DNA from: Luzula sylvatica
Lineage: Eukaryota > Streptophyta > Magnoliopsida > Poales > Juncaceae
Assembly (NCBI GenBank): GCA_946800325.1
Contig: OX326957.1
Coordinates: forward strand, 27,933,054 to 27,997,053
Reading direction: 5' to 3'
DNA length: 64,000 nt
Under the pieces are notes generated by a model. It was not told the origin of the DNA and did no database searches. It saw only the letters and a program-made list of their open reading frames with translations. This document shows positions 36,850 to 47,455 of this stretch, in pieces (position 1 is the first letter of the stretch; the number at the start of each line of letters is the position of its first letter). A program made the position numbers and the translations under genes.

Positions 36850-37019
36850 ACTGCAAAAGCCCGCCAAGGATTAACGCGGCGGGCCGTCAAGCCAACGGCC
36901 CTTTTTCGGCCCGCTTCCTTAAGGACACGGAGATTTGGGGGATTAGGGCTTAACACCATCACCTTTCCAGCGCATCAACGAAGCTGGGGGACAATAGGAG
37001 GGGATGTATATCACTGCCC
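36850..37019. repeat. MULE degenerate terminal repeat, right
   Basis: Its complement starts gggcagtgatatacatcccc and contains gatgcgctgg, gatggtgttaagccctaat and gttaatcctt in the order found at the left end. Confidence 0.7.
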
Positions 37020-37028
37020 AAATGAAAT
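37020..37028. repeat. MULE target-site duplication, right
   Basis: aaatgaaat, identical to 26883-26891, followed by atagggagag as in segmental copy 1. Confidence 0.95.
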
Positions 37029-37647
37029 ATAGGGAGAGTATGAAAGCAAACATAAAAAACGAAGCTCACCCTCCTATAAATAAATCTAACTATGAATCCC
37101 TAATCTCGTATTTATAATGACTAAAATCTCAAAAAACCAGTTCTATAAATTATATATACGAGATTTTTCCGACACGTTAAAGAACCTTTTTTCGCGAATG
37201 TTGACCTATTTGAAATTGTATTTTCTCCACCATGATTCAATTCAAGTACATAAAGAATTGTCCAAATGAACTTGGAGAAAAGTGTTTTCCTTGCCAAATT
37301 CCATTCTAATGCGCTGAACTGAAAGCACCCAGAGAAAGAGAGTTCAACTAGCGCAAGAAGAACTTCGGGTTCAAAAGATTTCGTGATATAGCTGGTCTGC
37401 CGGTCAATAAGCAGTAGCCACGCCCACCCTTCTCAATTTCCTAGTGGAAGCACATCAACCCCAGTAATAGAGTTCTTTGATCGAGCAGCTAGCTCTTGAC
37501 CTTGACTTTTTCGGCGTGTGAGATGATTTGTATATTGCTTCATCCGTATCAACAGGGATGGCCCATGATGCCTGAGCTTCGGGTCCAAACTTTTCGAAAA
37601 AGATGAGTTATTCAGTTAGAAATAAGTATAATTACTATATATCATAA

Positions 37648-37858
37648 GAAACCTTGTGGTATATTGGTAAAACAATTATCTATTTTGTAAGAGGTCATGA
37701 GTTCGAATTTCTACCAACTATAATTATAATATTTTTCTCCAAAGTACAAACAAATTATGAGAAGAAATTGATTTGACGAGATTTGAACCTTGAATCTATA
37801 AAAAAAAATCAAGAGTCTTAACCAATAAACCACACAATCACATGTGAAATTTTAATAT
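37648..37858. repeat. Facing SINE-like heads (copy 2)
   Basis: Second copy of the arrangement at 5440-5665, with a slightly better A box (tggtatattggtaaaaca) and B box (gagttcgaattt). Duplicated as part of the large block. Confidence 0.4.
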
Positions 37859-38136
37859 TCTTTAATAATTAATTTAAGAGGTGAAAAAAAAATAGTTCTG
37901 GGTCCTAAAAACACTTGGACCGGTCATGCGTATGAGATACCTATGCTCGTGAAAAATAGAATTCCCACCTTGGAACTTGTCTACAAATCATTCTCCGGTT
38001 GTGTTTGATAATCCTTTCATATTCTATTATCCGGTGAATTTGTCTATCAATATTTTTTAGAATAAAGAAAAGAAAATCAACTGAACTCACACCCTCTTAT
38101 ACTTCTAGTTCTTTACGGCCACGTGGTTAGATGAGT

Positions 38137-39060
38137 AGCATCTTAGAAGTCCATAGAGGGGATTGTAAGCCTTCATGCTTTGATGTAGCAAAAGGAAGAC
38201 ATTACGTTATATATATGATTTGACAATTAGATGTGAAGAACACATTCTTATATGGCGAACTTGACAAAAACATATATGTGAAACAACCTTCCGGTTATAT
38301 CTCAAGTGTACACGCCCCGTCTATATTTGCAAACTAAAAAATGCGCTTTATGATTTGAAGAAAGAGAAATATTCTTACTTGGTACGAAACGGAATATTGA
38401 CAATTTGGTGTTTGTTCATCTGATCAAATCATAGCTTGTTTGTCATAAAGAAAGTTGATTTTCATGTGTTTATTCTCTTATATGTCGATGATATGATTCT
38501 TACGGGATGAAAATGATGAACGTGAAGTTGCAAAATTTCATGCGATCACTTCAATTTGAGATTCAAGGGTGAGCTTCAGCACTTTCATTTGCTTCGAGGT
38601 GGAAAATACGAACGATGTGGTTACAAAAAGGGCGGGCTGAAAAACTTATTGACAAACTGGATATGCGCCGACTCTACTCCGCTTGATGCACTTGAGGCGT
38701 GGCGATGGAGAAGTCCTTCCGGATCCTCAGATATTCCGTGTCGTTGTTGGATCTCATTTACCAAACTATTACAAGCAAGACCGACTTTGGTCTTGTGAGT
38801 AGATTCATGCAATTAATCTTCATAACATCGGCTAAAGGATACTATCAAGCTTATTTGCAGCAAAAAAAGATTCTCGAGTATGTTCATTTCACGATTTTGG
38901 ATGTGACTATTATACAAGGAGCATTTTGAGTTCATGTTGCATGGATACAATGACGCCAATGACGGTGATCATTTGGATGACTGGAGGTCTACATCCGCTT
39001 ACGTTTTTTCTTTTGGTTTTGCGTGTGTCTCATGGTGTAGTAAGAAGTAAGATTCGCTTT
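38137..39060 (+). pseudogene. Decayed Ty1/copia pol fragment (copy 2, longer)
   Basis: This has the same reverse-transcriptase remnant as 5939-6545 (YVDD near 38485) but continues further. It has a FGLVSRFMQ segment, then an RNase H segment with DGDHLDDWRSTSAYVFSFG and CVSWCSKK near 38960-39055. Frameshifts and stops are present. Because it extends past the duplicated block, copy 2 preserves more of the original copia element than copy 1. Confidence 0.75.
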
Positions 39061-39129
39061 TAAGAAAATTGCATAAACAAATATATTTTTGGATTAATTA
39101 TTAAAATAATATATCATATTTTATATAAA

Positions 39130-39160
39130 CTAGGATAATACTCGCATTGTGTGCCGAGTG
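39130..39160 (-). mobile_element. Helitron 3' terminus on the minus strand
   Basis: Read on the minus strand, a hairpin with arms ctcg and cgag (39141-39158) is followed by tattatCCTAG and T, the CTRR-type Helitron end. The element would extend to the right into the AT-rich 39160-40660 stretch, where no gene is seen. The other end was not identified. Confidence 0.55.
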
Positions 39161-40660
39161 TGTTAATTATGTTTTTTATTGTAATAAAAAAATACATCTT
39201 TTTTACAATACTAATGAGAATATTATCTCGAAATAAAATTGTTTTATTCAGTTATGTATGATTGTATATATGTTTTACAATTATTTGCATTATGATAGCA
39301 AATGACTCATTTTTATCAAATAGTTATACATATATTACTGTCAGTGTATACTACTATAATCAAATTGTATAACACAAGTTTAAGAAAATTTAACAACAAT
39401 TATCATATCATTGTTGTTAACAATATTTCATACAATACCAAATATAAAAATAATAACCATACAACATATGTAGTTACTAAACACATCATTAATTATATAG
39501 CACTACAAAAGATATTGATTCAAAATGCAATTAAAATTGTAAATAATATAAAGTTTGATAGTGAAAGTAATTAAAAAATAATATCAAAATTTAATTCAAC
39601 AAAAATATAAAAAATATTATTTAATATCATATGATTTATGTACATTTTTTAAATAACAATATTACTTGATAGATATTTATAAGGTTAAGAAGTTATTTAT
39701 GTTTTGACAGATAAACTATTTCTTGAATTTCAATTAATTTTTAAAATTTTAATATTAAAGTTGTTTGAACAAAAACACAAATATAACCTACTGGGTATTA
39801 TATACGATTCTTATAGATATAATTTATTAAAAAAAAAAAATAATACTCAAAATTACATTATGTAAATTTGATATTTTTTTTTTTTGCATTGTATTTTCTT
39901 AAATATATTTACGAATTCAAGTTAAGGGAAATGGTATGTATGAACTATGTTAATATGAATGTCAAAATAAAGAGAAAATTCAAACAATACGTTTGTTGGA
40001 TTTTTAAAATTAAAGTCCTAAAAAACATATTGATACATGATGTATATTTTATAATATCAAATATTAAGTTATAATATTTACATATGATGTATATTTTATA
40101 TATAAACTTACGTCTTCTATTATATTCACATTTGATCATGCAACTTAATGTGAAATGATAAATAATTGAATTTATTTAATCTAACATGAATCTAGCGAAT
40201 AATAATAGTCTATGTCATTAATGTAAAATGACCTGGTTTTCTAAGAATGCTCAAAGTATTTGTAAATTAATGGGCACTCTACAAAATAATAATGGCTATA
40301 TAAAAACGTCTAAATTTTATTACATATCATAATCTAATGAATGCGATGATGTGGCACATTTTTCTTTCACAAAGTTAGGTCTCAAAATAAGGATGTGGGT
40401 AAATTGGAGGGACATAATATATATATTTGATTTTTTTTTTTTTTTTTTTTTGCAAAAAAATATATATATTTGAATATGATTAACAAGGAATCGAGATATT
40501 TTCACTTTTCAGAGATGCAACTTTAATATAACAAAAATCAAAATAGTACCTTGCAAGTTGCAACCTTATATATTTGTATAAAACATTAAATTTAGCAAAA
40601 TTGATATTAAAATACGTCTCTTTAAATTCAATAAATGATTAATATGTTGAATTATATTAT
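39161..40660. other. AT-rich stretch without a gene
   Basis: About 1.5 kb of very AT-rich DNA with homopolymer T-runs (39878, 40430-40450) and no supportable coding region. The small open frames have the composition of random AT-rich DNA. It may be the body of the minus-strand Helitron ending at 39130. Confidence 0.6.
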
Positions 40661-40667
40661 TTTATTG

Positions 40668-40898
40668 AGAAGTTCTATGATAGATCCATTTTCTTATCAT
40701 GGACCCATTTTTTAAAAAAAAAATTTTGAATATTTTGTTAACTAATGATTTTTTTTCTAAGATTCTAGTGTATATTTATCATTTAATGTTATCCAAAACA
40801 TAAATTTTGTATAATTAATTAATAAATAGTTAAAATTCTTAAAATAATTTTTTGAAAAAGGGTCCATGATAAGAAAATGAGTCTATCATAGAACTTCC
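40668..40898. mobile_element. MITE with ~40-bp terminal inverted repeats
   Basis: gaagttctatgatagatcca with tttcttatcatggaccc at the left is matched by the complement of gggtccatgataagaaa and gtctatcatagaacttcc at the right, differing at only a few of about 40 positions. ttattttat flanks both sides in slightly different register, suggesting a 9-bp duplication. The interior is AT-rich and non-coding. Confidence 0.85.
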
Positions 40899-41743
40899 TT
40901 ATTTTATTTTATTTTATTTTTATTCAAACTAATAAATTACTTTAATACCTACATACAAGATTTGGAAGCTTTGGATCGTTACAGTAACTAATTAATCTGG
41001 TCCCTTTTCTTTGATGTGAGGATTTTGTCTCTCACTCTTTAACGAACCTAACCGAAAACCACGTACAAATATCTAATTTTGTACATTGTATGTGAGGATT
41101 TTATCAAACTCATTTAAAACTGTCTCTTACCTTTAATAGCTAAAACCAAATTCGAGGTCATTTTCTCACAAATCAAATTCGGTATAGTCATTAGCAATTG
41201 AAAAATTTCTCTCCTCTTCATCGGCTTCTTCGAACATTCAATTTGGATTTCGTTCCTAAAAAAAATTAAAATCTATCTCCCTCTTGATGTCCATTTTATA
41301 GATGAAAAACAATGCTATGGTAAGCCCAGTTCTTCATCATCCATCTTTTTAGTGTATTTTTTAAGGTTAAAACAAATTAAAAATTGAGAATATTGATTTA
41401 TATTGCAGTAATTTGTTTTTTGAATTCCATTTATATTCATTCATTCAGTTCAGTTTCCAATTTCATCCAAAAAAAATTGTTAATCAATTTCTTGCAATTT
41501 TACAGTTCTTGGTCGGATTTTATGGTACGCTTCAATTCTACCTCAAAGACCATATATGTGATTCACCATTGAATAAATATGCGATGTATAATGCAGAAAA
41601 AACCCTTTCAATTCAAAATAAATATGCGATGTACTTGTGTTTTATTATCTCAAATTTGTTTCTGTACTAAATAAAAAAGGTATATTGGTCCCATATAATA
41701 ATATATAGACTTATATTGTATTATTTGTATTACAGTTGATGAT

Positions 41744-44674
41744 ATGGTTGGAGGAAAGTCATGGTTTGGGTGGATTTTTAATCGTTCAACTAATAAGCAT
41801 CAATACGGTCTTTTAACTCCTCTCCAGGTAATTTCATTTAATTATAGGGGTAATTATGAAATTTCCATTACTGTTTCGGAACTGTTAGCATAAACTTGCA
41901 ATTTCATGGGTGCCCCTGTAAAACGGGAAATATCATGGATATACTTGCAAAATGGGAAATATCATGGATATTCCTGCAAAATCTCAAAAACAGCAAATTT
42001 GATAAATTTAACTCTTATTTTTTTTGTTTAATTCAACACATCTTTCAACTATAATCATTTCGTTATGTTTTATTTACAACTGAAAGTTTAAAAAAAAAAA
42101 TTAATTAGACAAAACGAGGAGAAAATGGATACGATATTTCTCCTTGTTTGTTGTTTGTAGGAATTTTCATGATATTTTTCACCTTTGCAACGACGCGCAT
42201 CAATTATATTTATCTTGTTTGTTACAGGAACAAAGAATTCAAAAGCTAAAAGATAGATTAGGTATAACTTTCGATGAAACTCGTCCTGACCATCAAGTAA
42301 ATTTCTCTCCATACATGTTTTTACTTAGTTTTAATGTCCTTAATTAACCTTAATTTATAGGGACAATTTCAGGTATGTCCCTTCAAAAAATTGAAATATC
42401 AAATTTGTCCCTCTAAAAATATAAATATCAAATTTATCCTTCGAAATTTCATTTTTTTATCAAATTTGTCCTTATAAAGTAGAGATATATCATCTTTATC
42501 CATTTGAATTGTACATAATATCAAATATATCCAAAACATTACATAACCGTGAAATTTAACTTGGTTTATACTTCTAAATTTAACTAAATCTTTCAAAATA
42601 AAATTATTTGACCAAAATGCCCCTGTACTCAGATATACTAACTGATTCTCACTAGTTCATCAAAATATATTTGACTTTCCTTTACTTTAAACGTAGACCT
42701 GCTTCCAATCTAGCCACCTTATCTGATTTTGCAGCATCATACTCACTTCTTGTCCGGTTCCTAGTTATGTTTTCAATCATGTACTCTTGTTTCTTCTTCT
42801 GCCCATTTTTTCTCCATTCCCTGTTCTTTCTTCCCAAAACTAGAAACTCTTAGTCCTGCAATTTACCAAGTATACAATGAATTAGGGATGAATTCTTCCA
42901 ATTAGATTGGAAAATTAGACCGTATTGAGATCAAATATTAATATTAATTTTGGGCATTGTACTCTGTTATGATCTCAATATCATGGAAATGACAGACTAT
43001 TATACAATATTATTTATTAAAATAATTAGAGAGAGTAATTGATCCAAATTAAGCGTAATTAACTATAATTTTTTTAACATAAAATCCAAATTGACCCCAA
43101 TAAATCGTAATTGAACTTAATCCATCACAATTAACCACATAATCGGTCAAATTTGGGAGGAAAATGGATCCTTTCCCGAGTTTCTTTCTTGAAATGACAA
43201 AGGAAGACACCTGATGGCCAAGTACAGTGCGGCGGAACAGTGCTTACTCAAAGCACGCGCGGGATACGATGAAGCTTACAATGACATCCAAGAATCAGAG
43301 GATCGTCGCCATTAGAATGGAGAGGTGGAGCTAGAACGAGTCACACCACCATTTTTTGGTCACTGGTTTGGAGTAAGTGGAGCTCAAAGGGCAAACACGT
43401 CATTTCATGAGAACTCTGTTAGTTTCTCACAGAATAATTAGTTTTGATACTTTTGATACAAACTGAGATTTAGAGGGATATATTTGATATTAGTTTTTAT
43501 AGAGGGACAAATTTGATATTAAGAGTTTTTGAAGGGACACACATGAAATTACCCCTAATTTATATGCATTATATTCTGTATAATTGGTTTTGAATAATTT
43601 TGATAATAATAATAATGTATTATTTCTAGGAAGCCCTTAAAGAACTTTGGAATGCTTCTTATCCTGGAAAAGAGTTAACAAACTTAGTCTCTGAGCAGTG
43701 GAAAGAAATGGGTTGGCAAGGCTCTAATCCCTCCACAGATTTCAGGTACACAATTTCATGAAAAACCCCTACAAATTGTCAATATATCAGATATACCCCT
43801 CCAAATTTGAAATATCCCGATTATCATTGTTGCAAAATATAAAAATATACTTGGTTTCTTGGTTTATTTTAGGGGGTGTGGATTTGTTTCATTAGAGAAT
43901 CTTTTATATTACGCAAATACTTACCCGGTACGTAATCTACATTATTACAATCAATTTATGGCTAAGTAATTATATTTAATAATTAACTGAATGAATTAGA
44001 AATGTAAAAAAAATTATATGTAGGCATCATTCAAAAGGATATTGAACAAAAAAGATGGAGTGAGGGCAAAATGGGAATATCCCTTTGCTGCTGCTGGAGT
44101 CAATGTTTCCTTCATGCTAATTCAAATGCTTGAACTCAAATCAGGTTTATATCACTATTCCAACATGTATTCATTCTTATTCTTATTTATTCTTATTTAT
44201 TCTTATTTTCTGTAATGCAGCAAAGCCAAAATCTAGGGCAGGAATTAACTTTGCTAAAATAATACAAGGTTAGCACACAATTTAACTTATTGAATTCATT
44301 GTTTATGAAGTTAACTAACTATATTAATAATGTGTGAATTATTTGGTTGTGATTAAATAGAAGATGAAGAAGCATTTGATATACTGTACTGCATTGCCTT
44401 TGAATTAATGGATGCTCAATGGCTAGCATTGGAAGCTACTTATATGCAATTCAAGGTTATTTCACCCTCATTCATTTCATTCTTTTTTTTGGCATATTTA
44501 TTTATTTATCATAGAAAAATGTTATATGGCATAATAATATTTTAAGGAATTAATTATATTTAATTATCGTAGGATGTGTTGGAAGCAACGAAAATACAAC
44601 TAGAGAGAGAGCTATCGCTCGAGGATGTTAAAAGAATTCGAGATTTACCAGCATATAATTTATTATATAGATAA
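41744..44674 (+). CDS. ELMO domain-containing protein
   Basis: Exons 41744-41827, 42228-42296, 43630-43745, 43873-43927, 44024-44144, 44221-44268, 44361-44455 and 44573-44674 join in frame to about 229 residues. The ELMO/CED-12 domain is plain: LVSEQWKEMGWQGSNPSTDFR, FVSLENLLYYA, WEYPFAAAGVNVSFMLIQML, DILYCIAFELMDAQWLA. It ends IRDLPAYNLLYR, close to plant ELMO proteins, though it is shorter at the N-terminus. The start ATG at 41744 is chosen because the upstream exon ending at 41319 does not join in phase. An N-terminal extension is possible. Animal ELMO proteins act with DOCK exchange factors, and ELMOD proteins are Arf/Arl GAPs. Plant members are implicated in cell adhesion, with biochemistry unsettled. 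The large intron 2 carries a 1.2-kb transposon. Confidence 0.85.
42360..43555. mobile_element. Non-autonomous MULE in ELMO intron
   Basis: The 9-bp repeat taatttata is present at 42351-42359 and 43556-43564. The enclosed 1196 bp start gggacaatttcaggtatgtc, and the complement of the end is ggggtaatttcatgtgtgtc. Inverted similarity runs for about 90 bp or more, including caaatttgtccctct. No transposase is encoded. A GC-richer island at about 43180-43340 could be a captured gene fragment. It lies entirely within the intron between the EQRIQ and EALKEL exons. Confidence 0.9.
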
Positions 44675-45191
44675 CTCTCTTCTTCTTCTTATCATTGCTT
44701 TAATTCTTAATAATTCAGATTTGTTTACTCAAAAAAATAATTCTTATTTGAGAATTATAAAAGCAAATTAGAGAATAATTGCGGACCATTCTGATGTAGA
44801 TAAAGAGTATTTGTTGTTTCCTTGTTTATATATTCATTATTTCTTAGTTTTTTTTTGTTTACTTGCTTATCTATCAATTATTTTCTTGGAGTATGTTTCA
44901 TCATATGAATCTATAAAAAAATAATTAGGATTTTTGTAAACTCATAAATTGGCATCCCATTCCCACCACCTTCACTAAGAAATTGGGAATTGAAGTAAGG
45001 GGTTTCTATGCTGTTCATAAAACTTGGAACTGAATTCCTTGTTTCCAATGATAACAAAAGTTAATTAAAGTATTTTCTGCTTACTTGCTACACATTCTAA
45101 TCTAAGAACCAAACAAAATGTTAAATTTTCAAAAAGGTCAAAGGAAAAACAAAAACAAAAATAAATATTACAAAAAAGATAAAGGGCCAAA

Positions 45192-45785
45192 TTACAATTT
45201 TTTGTCGGACCAACCTTCAATTTGATTCAAAGAAAGATTCCCCAAATCGGCCACAATCTCATCGATTGTCTCTTTTTCGGCGGCCAAATTCAAATTTGAA
45301 TCTTCTTCATCAGCCGTACCGGTATCGGTACCGGTACCGCTCTTCAAAAGCTTTTTTAAATCCTTGATTAAGACATTCTCGTCATCAGAATCCTGTTCGA
45401 AATCCAAATCCCAAATTCCAAAAATACCCTCGCGTGGCTCCAAATTAGGATTTGCACTCTCCGTTTCTTTCACTACTTGCATCTCTACGTCCAAATCCAG
45501 ATTAGGGTTTTCGAAATTGCTCGAATTTGCGAAATTTAGGGTGTTCTTCATTTCGTCCAGATTCTCCTCACCGTCAAAAGCTAGGCACGAATCGACCCAT
45601 GAAATTTCCTGTTCTGTGAGATCGAATTTGTTTTCGTTTTCTTTTGATTTATTGATGGATTCTAAAAGAACGGCTGAGATGTCAGGATCTGAATCTGACG
45701 AGGTTTCTTCTAATTGCGAGGATTCCAAATATGATTCTGATAAAAGGGTAGATATGCCATTTGGCATTTCTGAGCCCATTATTCT
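45192..45785 (-). CDS. Acidic protein of unknown function
   Basis: The single coding exon 45779-45192 gives 195 residues starting MGSEMPNGIST and ending in WSDKKL. It is strongly acidic, with a Ser/Asp/Glu-rich first third, an EISWVDSCLAFD motif, an aromatic FGIWDLDFEQDSDDE block and a C-terminal IDEIVADLGNLSLNQ helix. I recognise no named family. The SWVDSCL motif looks conserved enough to suggest a plant family of small nuclear or regulatory proteins, but that is a guess. A 5'-UTR intron is likely: ttgcag ends just before the start codon, and a good donor (cttcag/gtaatt) lies at 46178-46179 on the minus strand. It is convergent with the ELMO gene, 0.5 kb away. Confidence 0.7.
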   Translation of the reverse strand, partial: RIMGSEMPNGISTLLSESYLESSQLEETSSDSDPDISAVLLESINKSKENENKFDLTEQEISWVDSCLAFDGEENLDEMKNTLNFANSSNFENPNLDLDVEMQVVKETESANPNLEPREGIFGIWDLDFEQDSDDENVLIKDLKKLLKSGTGTDTGTADEEDSNLNLAAEKETIDEIVADLGNLSLNQIEGWSDKKL

Positions 45786-46178
45786 GCAAAGAGTAAATAA
45801 ACAAAACGAATATGAAATATATAAGATACAAAATTGAAGTGTTCAGCTCAAATTTGATCCGTTGAATCAGAAATGGTAGATAATTTTTAAGAATTGTCTA
45901 TAAAATTTCGAAAGAGGGGCAAATCAATCAAATTGAAATCAAAATGGTAGATTGTACTGTAAGATTCTTACAGACAAACCAACAAACACCTGATATGCCC
46001 CCTTTTTAACCCCTCTTCTTCAATACAAATAGTTTATTATACAAACCTAGACGACAAAACACAAGGTTTATCAACAAATCCATACTTTTCCTATCAATTT
46101 CAAGAATTATTATCGACACCCAAGTTGTATTAAGAACAATTAACAAAACAACAGCGTAAAACAACAACAAAATTACCT

Positions 46179-46320
46179 GAAGTAGACGAGAGACGGCGAG
46201 ACCCAAAAAGACTTGAAGCGAAAAATTGACTAGAAAAATGGTTGTCTGAATGAGTCAAGTAATAATCTCTCTTCCAAATTCGATCACGAAAAAGATTGGT
46301 CAGGTTTTTACACGAGTTCT
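46179..46320 (-). other. Probable 5'-UTR exon of the acidic-protein gene
   Basis: On the minus strand a GA/CT-rich leader ends ctcgtctacttcag before gtaatttt, a strong donor that pairs with the ttgcag acceptor at about 45785. The transcription start is not determined and may lie near 46300. Confidence 0.45.
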
Positions 46321-46356
46321 GTAAACGAAAAAGAAGGAAGAAGAAACTAAAAGACC

Positions 46357-46428
46357 TTCCGTTGCCGGGACTTGAACCCGGTCTCTCGGGTGAGAGCCGA
46401 GTATCCTAACCAACTAGACTACAACGGA
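46357..46428 (-). tRNA. tRNA-Glu (CTC)
   Basis: The minus strand folds as a full cloverleaf. Acceptor stem tccgttg pairs with caacgga, and the D arm holds gtctagttggttaggat. The anticodon stem is ctcgg/ccgag with loop ctctcac giving anticodon CTC. The T arm is ccggg-ttcaagt-cccgg. A T-run (ctttt on the minus strand) follows within about 10 bases as a Pol III stop. The A box and B box are intact, and there is no intron. Confidence 0.97.
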
Positions 46429-46512
46429 TTTTGTTGTGTTATAATAAATTAAGATATATAATAGCTATTAAACCATGCAATTTACTAAAATGACGATTTT
46501 ATTAAGGATAAT

Positions 46513-46780
46513 TATACCATACCCCTCAAGTTCCATCCAACATCTTTTATATCACCAATTAACAATTAATTAACGTGGTAACTAACAAAAATACATTTCA
46601 TTAACGGTTATAATTGATATTGATTAAAAATTTGTTAATTCATACGTACTTTAATTACATATCAATTAATCGTTAATGAGGTGTATTTTTATTAATTACA
46701 ATTCTAATTAATTGTTAACCCATGATATAGACGGTGTTGGGAGAAACTCAGGGACATCATATAATATATGGGATCTTTTA
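46513..46780. mobile_element. Foldback MITE, TTAATTAAC family
   Basis: The left end ccatacccctcaagttccatccaacatc and the complement of the right end (atgatgtccctgagtttctcccaacac) are diverged inverted repeats. The interior is symmetric, with caattaacaattaattaac at the left and its complement at the right. A sister copy lies directly downstream at 46830-47075. Confidence 0.7.
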
Positions 46781-46829
46781 CTAAAGGGTTTATGACCAAT
46801 ATTTTCAATTGGGGCCATATATGTGTTTT

Positions 46830-47075
46830 TCAAATTTTCTCCAACATCTTTTATATCACCAATTAATAATTAATTAACATAATAATTAAAAAAAATACAC
46901 TCCATTAATGATTAATTGATATTGATTAATATTTATTAATTCATATATATTTTAATTATGTATGAATTAATCGTTAATGGAATGTATTTTTGTTAATTAT
47001 CATGTTAATTAATAGTTAATTGGCGATATCTAGGGTGTGTGGGGAATTTGAGGGGCATGATATAATTATATTTTT
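46830..47075. mobile_element. Foldback MITE, TTAATTAAC family (second copy)
   Basis: Shares ccaacatcttttatatcacc, aatacactccattaatg and the ttaattaatagttaattgg end with the element at 46513-46780. Its right end aatttgaggggcatgatata inverts the family's left end. Both copies lie between the tRNA and the acyl-CoA ligase promoter. Confidence 0.7.
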
Positions 47076-47253
47076 CAATTTTGTTTTAAAACTAGAAAAT
47101 TTATAAGTGCTAACTGCTAAGTGCTAACAATCACTACATGTTTGTCTCTAATAATTAATTGGTGAAATAATGTAGAATTTTTTGGTATTGTTCTTGATGT
47201 GATGACCATAAACAATTTGTTTTAGTTAAGTAAAATTATATATCTTGGTGATG

Positions 47254-47346
47254 ATTTCACCTCTCATGCTTATTTGGTTTGCTTCTCATGCATATTTCAC
47301 CTCTCATGCTTATTTGGTTTGCTTCTCATGCATATTTCACCTCTCA
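47254..47346. repeat. 40-bp direct repeat upstream of ACOS5-like gene
   Basis: atttcacctctcatgcttat with ttggtttgcttctcatgcat occurs twice in tandem, and the start of a third copy follows. It ends about 110 bp before the start codon, in the probable promoter. ctcatgca motifs within it could be regulatory, but this is untested. Confidence 0.85.
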
Positions 47347-47455
47347 ACTTACACCTCAACCACTGAACCCTATACCACCATAAATAAACACAACACCATT
47401 CACCTTGCATTAGTCATACATAACTAATAAGATTTTCTAAACACCAATTCAACAA

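Larger units (their letters stand above)
26892..37019 (+). mobile_element. Mutator-like transposon (MULE, Ulp1-bearing)
   Basis: A 10,128-bp insertion in segmental copy 2, flanked by a perfect 9-bp duplication, the length typical of Mutator elements. It encodes a FAR1/MULE/SWIM transposase (27242-30063) and a multi-exon Ulp1-like gene (31375-34982) in the same direction. That layout matches KAONASHI-type MULEs described in plants. The ends are imperfectly inverted. Reading inward, both ends carry gatgcgctgg, then gatggtgttaa followed by ccctaat, then gttaatcctt, in the same order over about 150 bp. No stops interrupt the transposase, so it may be autonomous. Confidence 0.95.
22100..38781. repeat. 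Segmental duplication, copy 2 (with nested MULE)
   Basis: Second copy of the 111-6544 block, interrupted at 26892-37019 by a Mutator-like element. Without the insertion and one 9-bp target duplication it is about 6.5 kb. Small copy-specific indels include about 40 bp before the A' start codon (near 24143-24183) and about 55 bp near 37274-37328 that copy 1 lacks. It lies in direct orientation relative to copy 1, with genes B and C between them. Confidence 0.95.

Noticed and set aside
36771..37032. Open frames at the right end of the MULE
   Set aside because: They overlap the terminal repeat and simply reflect its higher GC content.
41302..41319. Mini-exon MKNNAM as the start of the ELMO protein
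   Set aside because: It has a good GT donor but joins the next exon out of phase. Kept as a possible 5'-UTR exon only.
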